Source of the DNA: Microcaldota archaeon
GTDB taxonomy: Archaea > Iainarchaeota > Iainarchaeia > JAADDC01
DNA: 10,487 bases
NCBI GenBank assembly: GCA_027043825.1
Contig: JALUER010000065.1
Location: forward strand, 1 to 10,487
Direction: 5' to 3'
A program made the position numbers and the translations under genes. Shown here in pieces: positions 5,990-10,487 of this stretch. A model generated the notes under the pieces. The model had not been told where the DNA came from. It was given only the letters and a program-made list of their open reading frames with translations, and did no database searches. The stretch's first letter is position 1; every line of letters begins with the position of its first letter.

Positions 5990-8341
5990 CTACGAAAAAT
6001 CGAAGAGGGTTTTCTGGCCCCTTGGCTTGAGCAGATCGGTTTCTCTATAGCCCAGGGACTCGAATATGGGGAGCACTGCCGGGAGGACCTGTCTCTCGAC
6101 GTAGTACTCCTCGTCATATTCTCCCTTGAAGAGCTCCACCGGCTCCGCCCTCTCCGACACGCTCCCGGTACCCTTCCGGATAATATAGCCCACAATGGTG
6201 CCTGGCTTGACGTGGTATCCCGCTCGTTTCAGCTTCAAGGCTGCCACCACGTGGGGACCCATCTGCTCGTACTCGTGGAGCTCCTTCTGGATCTCGGTGT
6301 AGATGACCAGCTTCTCCAGGGGGACCTTCCCCTCCCGGAGGTCTTCTATGACCTTTCTGACGTATTCCAGGGCCCCTTCCACGTCCCCCTTGGCGAGCAC
6401 TCTCCTCAGCACCTCCAACTGGGTCTCCCGAGCTATTTCGCTCCAGTCCCTCCTCACGTACTCCATACCGGTGACCTTCAGGTTCCCCTTCTCGTCCATG
6501 AGGGCGTACTTCTTCTTTGCCGCCCGTTCCCCCTTCCTCTTCTTGATGAAGATGCCCCTCACGTAGAAACCGTCCAGCTCCAGCTCCATCATCCCTGGCA
6601 ATTCGTTGTTTATGTACTCCAGGAACTTCAAGACCTCCTCCCTTTCCCTGTACTGGAGAAAGACCGAGTCCGTGTCCCCGTATATGACCCTGAAGCCCCA
6701 CTTTTCGGCCTCCTCCATCACCCACTTTATGTAGCTCCTTGCCCAGGACGTGATGGCCTCGGCGCACTCCTTGCAGTACCAGCGTGCCCTGGCGAAGCCG
6801 AGATATCCATACGAGGCGTTTGCTATGATCTTCAGCGCCTGCTGACGGGCATAGATGAGCTTGTACTCTGGCGTCCCCCTCTCCATAGATTTAAGCCTCT
6901 TCTTGAGGGCAAACCGTTCGGTGAGGACGTCCTCCAGCATGGATGGGAGGAGACCCTTGGGCTCTTTACAGAAGAAGTGGCCCGCGGGTGATACGTACCG
7001 TTTCTCCGGGGGACAGATCTCCCTGTTCACCAGCTCCGGGTCCACGTTGTGAGTGATGATGATGGAGGGGTAGAGGGAGCGGAAGTCCAGGACGGCGATG
7101 TTCTCGTAGAGGCCCGGGGACGGCTCGTGTACATAACCGCCTGTGTACGTTTCCCTCAACCGCTTCAGGACCTCCCTCTCCTTGGGCCTCCGGGGAACAA
7201 CCTTCCCCCTCCTCTTGGCCTCCTTTATGAGCTTGTTCTCCACGATTTGGGAGGCACTCATCCGGACGGCCTCGTAGAGCTCCGAGAGGGTGTAGCGGCC
7301 TATCTCCACGTAAAGGTCCAGGAACTCCTCCCCTATCTCGAAGCAGGCAATGGCGTCCTGTAGGTTGTACTCGGCGAGGAGGGAGAGGTCCCCGTTCTTC
7401 CAGACGTCGGAGATCTTCAGGTGGTCGATCTTCACCTTTTCTTTCCCCTTCAAGGCCCTGTACACACTTTCCAGGTCGAGCTTGTAGGTGTTTATGGCGC
7501 CTATGGACGCCATATAGTCCACGATCCTGAACACGTCCACGTGGGCCCTCCCCCGGATGGAAACGGCCCCTCCTATGGCGGTCCTCCTCACCTGTACTTC
7601 CGTTCCGTCCCTACCCCAGGGGAGCTTCAGCCCCAGCACCGAGGCCCTGGCCTTGAGGTAGGGGAGGTCGAAGTCGTCACCGTTGTAGGTGTAGATGACG
7701 TCGGGGTCCCTCTCCCTTATGATCCTCGTGAGCTCCTGGATGAGCTTGGTCTCGGATTCTACCGTCCTCACGTAGGGCTGATCGATCTTCTTGGTGGTGA
7801 GGACGACCTGAAAACCGTCAGAGTCCACGTAGGACACCATTATAACCGGGTCCTTCTCGGGGAGGGGGCTCCGGTTGGGGGCGTAGACCTCTATATCGAT
7901 AGCGGCCCTCCTCAGGGAGACGTTCTCGTCCACTTCCTCGAAGGACTTTAACCATCCGTTCTTCAGGGTGAAGCGGTACGTTCCCGTGGGGGTCATTCCC
8001 TTCTCTATGAAGTACTGGAGCTCTGCCCCCAGGTCGTGCTCGAATATGGGGATGTCCAGCTTGTCCATCTTCTCCTTGGCCTTCTGTAGGTACTTGGGAT
8101 GCTTCAAACGCACCCGCGTGAACACCTTCTCTTCCAGCCCCAGTTTCAGCTTCACGACCTCCCTTTCAACCTCTCCCTCCAGCTCTGGTGCGTCTTCCGA
8201 GAGAACGAGGACGTAGGGATGGAAAACGTCCCTGATGAGCGTCCAACCCCTCCCATCGCTGACGAAGAGCCTTACCACCATTCGCTCCTTCTCGGAGGGA
8301 TCGTGGTCCACGTAGACGACTCTACCGATAACCTCCTCCAC
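5990..8341 (-). CDS. polB: Family B replicative DNA polymerase with 3'-5' exonuclease
   Basis: A 783-residue enzyme when started at GTG 8341. The N-terminal domain is followed by an intact exonuclease: Exo I AIDIEVY (Asp149, Glu151), Exo II YNGDDFD (Asn220, Asp225), Exo III YNLQD (Asp329). Polymerase motif A is DFRSLYPSII (Asp419), motif B is KIIANASYGYLG (Lys504), and motif C is YGDTDSV (Asp556, Asp558). KKKYALMDEKG and RRDWSEIARETQ mark the thumb region. Cys443/458 and Cys523/526 match the two cysteine pairs that form disulfides in Thermococcales enzymes. The last eight residues, QKTLFDFS, are a classic PCNA-binding (PIP) box. No intein interrupts any motif. An upstream GTG at 8374 would add 11 residues. 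I prefer 8341 because it sits about 26 bases from a TATA-like element and mirrors the divergent gene's start. The enzyme copies chromosomal DNA with proofreading. Confidence 0.97.
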   Translation of the reverse strand: MEEVIGRVVYVDHDPSEKERMVVRLFVSDGRGWTLIRDVFHPYVLVLSEDAPELEGEVEREVVKLKLGLEEKVFTRVRLKHPKYLQKAKEKMDKLDIPIFEHDLGAELQYFIEKGMTPTGTYRFTLKNGWLKSFEEVDENVSLRRAAIDIEVYAPNRSPLPEKDPVIMVSYVDSDGFQVVLTTKKIDQPYVRTVESETKLIQELTRIIRERDPDVIYTYNGDDFDLPYLKARASVLGLKLPWGRDGTEVQVRRTAIGGAVSIRGRAHVDVFRIVDYMASIGAINTYKLDLESVYRALKGKEKVKIDHLKISDVWKNGDLSLLAEYNLQDAIACFEIGEEFLDLYVEIGRYTLSELYEAVRMSASQIVENKLIKEAKRRGKVVPRRPKEREVLKRLRETYTGGYVHEPSPGLYENIAVLDFRSLYPSIIITHNVDPELVNREICPPEKRYVSPAGHFFCKEPKGLLPSMLEDVLTERFALKKRLKSMERGTPEYKLIYARQQALKIIANASYGYLGFARARWYCKECAEAITSWARSYIKWVMEEAEKWGFRVIYGDTDSVFLQYREREEVLKFLEYINNELPGMMELELDGFYVRGIFIKKRKGERAAKKKYALMDEKGNLKVTGMEYVRRDWSEIARETQLEVLRRVLAKGDVEGALEYVRKVIEDLREGKVPLEKLVIYTEIQKELHEYEQMGPHVVAALKLKRAGYHVKPGTIVGYIIRKGTGSVSERAEPVELFKGEYDEEYYVERQVLPAVLPIFESLGYRETDLLKPRGQKTLFDFS

Positions 8342-8397
8342 GTGGTAAAATGGCCCCAACCCCGTTAAAACCACAACTTCTCAAATTTACCACGTGG
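8338..8397. repeat. Perfect 12-base inverted repeat over two divergent start codons
   Basis: The left arm is CCACGTGGTAAA at 8338-8349 and the right arm TTTACCACGTGG at 8386-8397, exact reverse complements with a 36-base spacer. Each arm contains the GTG start of one gene (polB at 8341 on the minus strand, the coiled-coil gene at 8394 on the plus strand), preceded in both cases by TTTACCAC. The octamer CCACGTGG alone also occurs elsewhere in coding sequence here (for example 3814, 6247 and about 7537), so the significance lies in the 12-base length and symmetric placement. Confidence 0.85.
8342..8393. promoter_or_regulatory. Bidirectional promoter between polB and the coiled-coil gene
   Basis: This 52-base gap must hold the promoters of both divergent genes. 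TTAAAA at 8365-8370 is centred at 8367.5, exactly the middle of the inverted repeat and about 26 bases from both GTG starts, the normal TATA-to-start distance for leaderless archaeal genes. AAATTT at 8383-8388 is a second AT-rich element that could instead serve polB starting further upstream (TTG 8359). No Shine-Dalgarno sequence precedes either start. The shared-TATA model is inference from spacing. Confidence 0.55.
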
Positions 8398-8816
8398 CAG
8401 ACCGGAATGCCCTCCTCCTTCGCAAGCTGGCCCAGAGCGTGAAGGCCCTGGATGCCAGCGTCCGCATGCTCAACCAACAGATAAAGGTCATAAAGCGGAA
8501 CGAGAAGATACTGGCCCGGAGCATAATCAACCTCAACCGGAAGGTAAATGCTCTCTCCTCCCAGAAGGGGGAAGGCGTCGACGAGTCCAAGTTAAAGGAG
8601 CTCTCCGACCGCATAGACAAGCTCCAGAGGGCCGTAGACCAGCTACTGGAGGACGTCACCTACCTTAAGTCCCAGCTCAAGACCACCCTCACCTCCGAGG
8701 ACGTCTCGGAGCTCAAGTACATCGTGGAGACCATAAACCCCCTGGAGTTCGTCACCTACGACCAGGTTGGGGAGCTGGTGGAGAAGAAGCTGCGGGAGCT
8801 GGGGATAATTCGATAG
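8394..8816 (+). CDS. Small coiled-coil protein of unknown function, divergent from polB
   Basis: A 140-residue, Lys/Leu/Glu-rich soluble protein starting at GTG 8394 with no ribosome site, so probably leaderless. Two long helices with heptad-like spacing of Leu/Ile/Val are visible at about 8-56 and 63-98, separated by a Gly/Ser-containing hinge (SSQKGEGVDES, 55-65). A short C-terminal module (about 101-140) includes NPLEFVTYDQVGELVEKKL. There are no cysteines, no signal peptide and no membrane helix. The architecture suggests an oligomeric or scaffold protein. It shares a promoter region with the replicative polymerase, and its last 65 bases overlap the end of the convergent ATPase-like gene. 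I do not recognise the family, and a replication-related role would be only an inference from position. Confidence 0.75.
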   Translation: MADRNALLLRKLAQSVKALDASVRMLNQQIKVIKRNEKILARSIINLNRKVNALSSQKGEGVDESKLKELSDRIDKLQRAVDQLLEDVTYLKSQLKTTLTSEDVSELKYIVETINPLEFVTYDQVGELVEKKLRELGIIR

Positions 8817-10257
8817 AAGAGAGGAACGGGCGGAGGTAAAGCCTGTAGGGGCTCCTTGTAAGGGTTCGAACACCCACATCCTTCTCTGATATGGCCCCTA
8901 TCCTTGTCTCGGTGAGCGCCAGGATCATGTCGTTTAGCTTCACGTCCTTTTCTACCTCCAGAACCCAGCCCAGCCCGTAGTCCCTGTAGTGTTCGACGAG
9001 CTTTAGTAGGGACGTGGTCACCGGGTTTTCTTCCCTGGTGAAGACCCTCTCGGCGTCTTCCACGAAGAGGGCGATTCTCACGTTCTCTGTCTTGCCCCTC
9101 CTCTCCAGGGCCTTCCCTATCCCCGATACGTAGGAGACGAGGGAGAGGTGGGACCAGGGGTCCTTCACCTCCAGAACAAAGACGCCTCCCAGACCCGTTG
9201 TTGAGAGGGAGAGAAAGGTGTTATAGGTGAGTCGTTGGAAGCGGTCTCCCTCCACCAGGTCCAGGGCCTGTAGGATCCTCCCCACGCGGAGGGAGATCAT
9301 GTCGTTCCCTTCGACCTTCTCCAGGAGGTCTGCAGGCCTGGTAGCCTCCACTCCGTGCTCCACGAGGACGCTCCTTAGTTTTTTAGCCGTCTCGGTGTCC
9401 TTTTTTACCCCCGTGATCTCGATGAGCGCGTCTGGCGGGACGGTGGCGAGGTCTATGGAGGGCTGCAACTCCTCCATGGAGAAACCGATGGGCTTTAGCT
9501 CCAGGGAAGAGAGCTCTTCTCCACCTGCCCCCGCCGACGTTATGCCCCTGTACCTCGACGCATCGCTGGTGACGAGGAGGATGTTCACCCCGTTCCTCAA
9601 GAACTCCTCCATGATGACTGCGAACGTCCTCTTCCTCCCCACCGGGTCCCCATAGATGAGGGTCCTCCTGAAGTTCACCAGTGAGTCCCTGGCTATTCCT
9701 CCCTTGGTGTCCCTACCGAGAACGACTAATCCCTCCTTCACCGCTTCCGCCGATGTCCCGGAGCCTGCCACAGGGGCTAGTCCAGCTATAAACACCGGCT
9801 CAATGAACAACAGCGCCGCCACGTTCCTTGGAACAAGGGACAGGGGCTTCAGGATGAAGCCAAGGGTATTGGCCAGCACGAGGACGTTCTTCTCCATCCT
9901 GTTCAGCGTGGAGACCATCTCGTTCACGGTGTCCCTGAGCTCCTTTGGGTCGAGACCAATGTACTTTATACCTGCAGGGAGGAGCAGGAAGGAAAAGGTT
10001 TCCCCCTTCCACTTCTTTGCCATCCCCACGGGAAAACCGCTCAGGTGCCCCACCAACTCCTTTATGCTCCCCCTCTCAAGGTAAAACCCCCTGTACACCG
10101 TCACCACGAGGCCTTTGGGCTTTCCGTCCTTGCCCTTGTCCACCACCACGTAGAGGATGTCCCTGTTGGGGTTCTGGTATATGCTGACGTCCTTGCCCTC
10201 GTATTTACCGTAGAGTAGTGAATTCCATGGCCCATGGGGGAGCATCACTGCCGGCAT
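8752..10257 (-). CDS. HerA/VirB4-like P-loop ATPase homologue with degenerate Walker A
   Basis: A 501-residue protein from ATG 10257. Its N-terminal third is beta-rich without a clear motif. VVLGRDTKGG (179-188) and NFRRTLIYGDPVGRKRT (195-211) align by eye with the segment before and through Walker A in HerA/VirB4-like ATPases (LGRD..G...NRH.LIvGxxGSGKT). Here the loop is GDPVGRKRT: Arg replaces the last Gly and Arg replaces the Thr/Ser after Lys. Walker B corresponds to IALFVEDAERVF (395-406), with Glu-Asp instead of Asp-Glu. HYRDYGLGWVLEVEK (423-437) then NDMILALTETRIGAI (442-456) match the late 'GlglvlatQ...TRI' block, but the Gln is missing. ATP hydrolysis may therefore be weak or lost. 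The last 20 residues are Pro/Ala/Ser-rich, probably disordered, and antisense to the coiled-coil gene. The open frame continues upstream to 10434, but that part is antisense to the next gene. Confidence 0.72.
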   Translation of the reverse strand: MPAVMLPHGPWNSLLYGKYEGKDVSIYQNPNRDILYVVVDKGKDGKPKGLVVTVYRGFYLERGSIKELVGHLSGFPVGMAKKWKGETFSFLLLPAGIKYIGLDPKELRDTVNEMVSTLNRMEKNVLVLANTLGFILKPLSLVPRNVAALLFIEPVFIAGLAPVAGSGTSAEAVKEGLVVLGRDTKGGIARDSLVNFRRTLIYGDPVGRKRTFAVIMEEFLRNGVNILLVTSDASRYRGITSAGAGGEELSSLELKPIGFSMEELQPSIDLATVPPDALIEITGVKKDTETAKKLRSVLVEHGVEATRPADLLEKVEGNDMISLRVGRILQALDLVEGDRFQRLTYNTFLSLSTTGLGGVFVLEVKDPWSHLSLVSYVSGIGKALERRGKTENVRIALFVEDAERVFTREENPVTTSLLKLVEHYRDYGLGWVLEVEKDVKLNDMILALTETRIGAISEKDVGVRTLTRSPYRLYLRPFLSSIELSPAPAASSPPAPQPGRR

Positions 10258-10289
10258 CTGCTTAAAATAAGCCCCGCACATTTTATAAC
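10258..10289. promoter_or_regulatory. Interlocked divergent promoters
   Basis: Two TATA-like elements lie in 32 bases. On the plus strand TTAAAATA at 10262-10269 is centred about 25 bases before GTG 10290. On the minus strand TTATAAAA at 10281-10288 is centred about 27 bases before ATG 10257. Each box therefore sits right behind the start point of the opposite gene, so the two preinitiation complexes should compete for space. Neither gene has a Shine-Dalgarno sequence, which fits leaderless transcripts. Confidence 0.6.
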
Positions 10290-10487
10290 GTGCCGAACAT
10301 CGACGAGCTGAAGTCCCTGGTGAGGGACCTCCGTTCCCAGGGCGTGAGCGACGAGGAGATCCGGAAGACCCTCCTGGAGATGGATGTGGAGCCTTCCCTG
10401 ATAAACGACCTTCTGGGGGGCTCTTCTCCCCCACCGGAGGTCACTACTCCCGAGAACCCACCCCAGGAGCCTGAGCCCCCTGAAGGG
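10290..10487 (+). CDS. N-terminal part of a protein with a small helical module and Pro-rich linker, partial
   Basis: The frame from GTG 10290 stays open to the window end, giving 66 residues. Residues 1-42 (PNIDELKSLVRDLRSQGVSD then EEIRKTLLEMDVEPSLINDL) look like a compact three-helix UBA/SHOCT-like module of the kind 'I...L..G.s.eeIr..L...g.....v...L', common at the ends of archaeal membrane or signalling proteins. From about 44 the chain becomes Pro/Glu/Thr-rich and is probably a flexible linker to a domain outside the window. The gene is divergent from the HerA-like gene and shares its promoter gap. The start is supported by the TATA element about 25 bases upstream. No further function can be assigned. 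Confidence 0.65.
   Translation, partial: MPNIDELKSLVRDLRSQGVSDEEIRKTLLEMDVEPSLINDLLGGSSPPPEVTTPENPPQEPEPPEG

Noticed and set aside
5753..6991. 412-residue plus-strand open frame across polB
   Set aside because: It is the antisense reading of polB and the secreted-protein gene, rich in His/Leu/Pro, with no motif. The minus strand carries all the conserved polymerase motifs.
7421..7951. 176-residue plus-strand frame rich in Val/Gly/His
   Set aside because: It is antisense to the exonuclease domain of polB, whose motifs are intact.
8342..8374. Upstream GTG at 8374 as the polB start
   Set aside because: It adds 11 residues lying across the central TATA-like element and would leave only 19 bases for two promoters. 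It remains possible if transcription starts further upstream.
10258..10434. N-terminal extension of the HerA-like frame up to 10434
   Set aside because: The first 59 residues are Gly/Pro/Ser/Arg-rich and antisense to the divergent gene starting at 10290. A TATA element fits the ATG at 10257.
1..10487. CRISPR array, tRNA/rRNA genes, insertion sequence or integration site
   Set aside because: No spaced direct repeats, no cloverleaf-like or rRNA-like stretch, no transposase or integrase, and almost no non-coding space were seen.

Overview
The window looks archaeal. Its first genes in each unit start within about 25-29 bases of a TATA-like element and lack a leader. Genes inside the left-hand operon instead carry Shine-Dalgarno sequences and overlap. 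It encodes a euryarchaeal-type family B DNA polymerase ending in a PCNA-binding peptide, archaeal type II secretion/pilus platform proteins, and an AmmeMemoRadiSam radical SAM enzyme. Frequent AGG (Arg) and ATA (Ile) codons, charged proteins and the cysteine pairs in the polymerase suit a thermophile, but the sequence alone does not name the species. Coding density is extreme: with the starts chosen here only about 120 of 10487 bases are non-coding, and three of the four gaps are promoters.

Left region (1-4288, + strand): one tightly packed operon. It runs from the C-terminal end of a probable secretion ATPase, through two GspF/TadC-type membrane platform proteins (the second with an unusual soluble C-terminal extension containing Cys-Gly-Pro-Cys), a 148-residue protein of unknown function, and a HAD-superfamily phosphatase with an atypical fourth motif, to AmrS. 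The first three genes would form the motor and inner-membrane platform of a pilus or secretion machine. No pilin or prepilin peptidase is in the window.

Middle region (4252-8341, - strand): DNA polymerase B, followed by a 567-residue secreted protein that has its own candidate promoter immediately after the polymerase stop codon. The secreted protein has a signal peptide, 12 cysteines, a Tyr-rich tetrapeptide repeat, a coiled coil and a PepSY-like end. It converges on amrS with a 37-base overlap.

Right region (8342-10487): a 52-base gap separates polB from a divergent coiled-coil gene. A perfect 12-base inverted repeat places the same sequence over the GTG start of each gene, with a central TTAAAA exactly midway. 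The coiled-coil gene then overlaps by 65 bases the end of a convergent gene for a HerA/VirB4-like ATPase whose Walker A motif is degraded. That gene is divergent from a partial gene with a small helical N-terminal module and a proline-rich linker; the two promoters are interlocked in 32 bases.

The best candidates for something undescribed are the mirror-symmetric polB/coiled-coil promoter, the apparent HerA-like pseudo-ATPase with its partners, and the cysteine-rich secreted protein. No RNA gene, CRISPR array, insertion sequence or integrase was seen.
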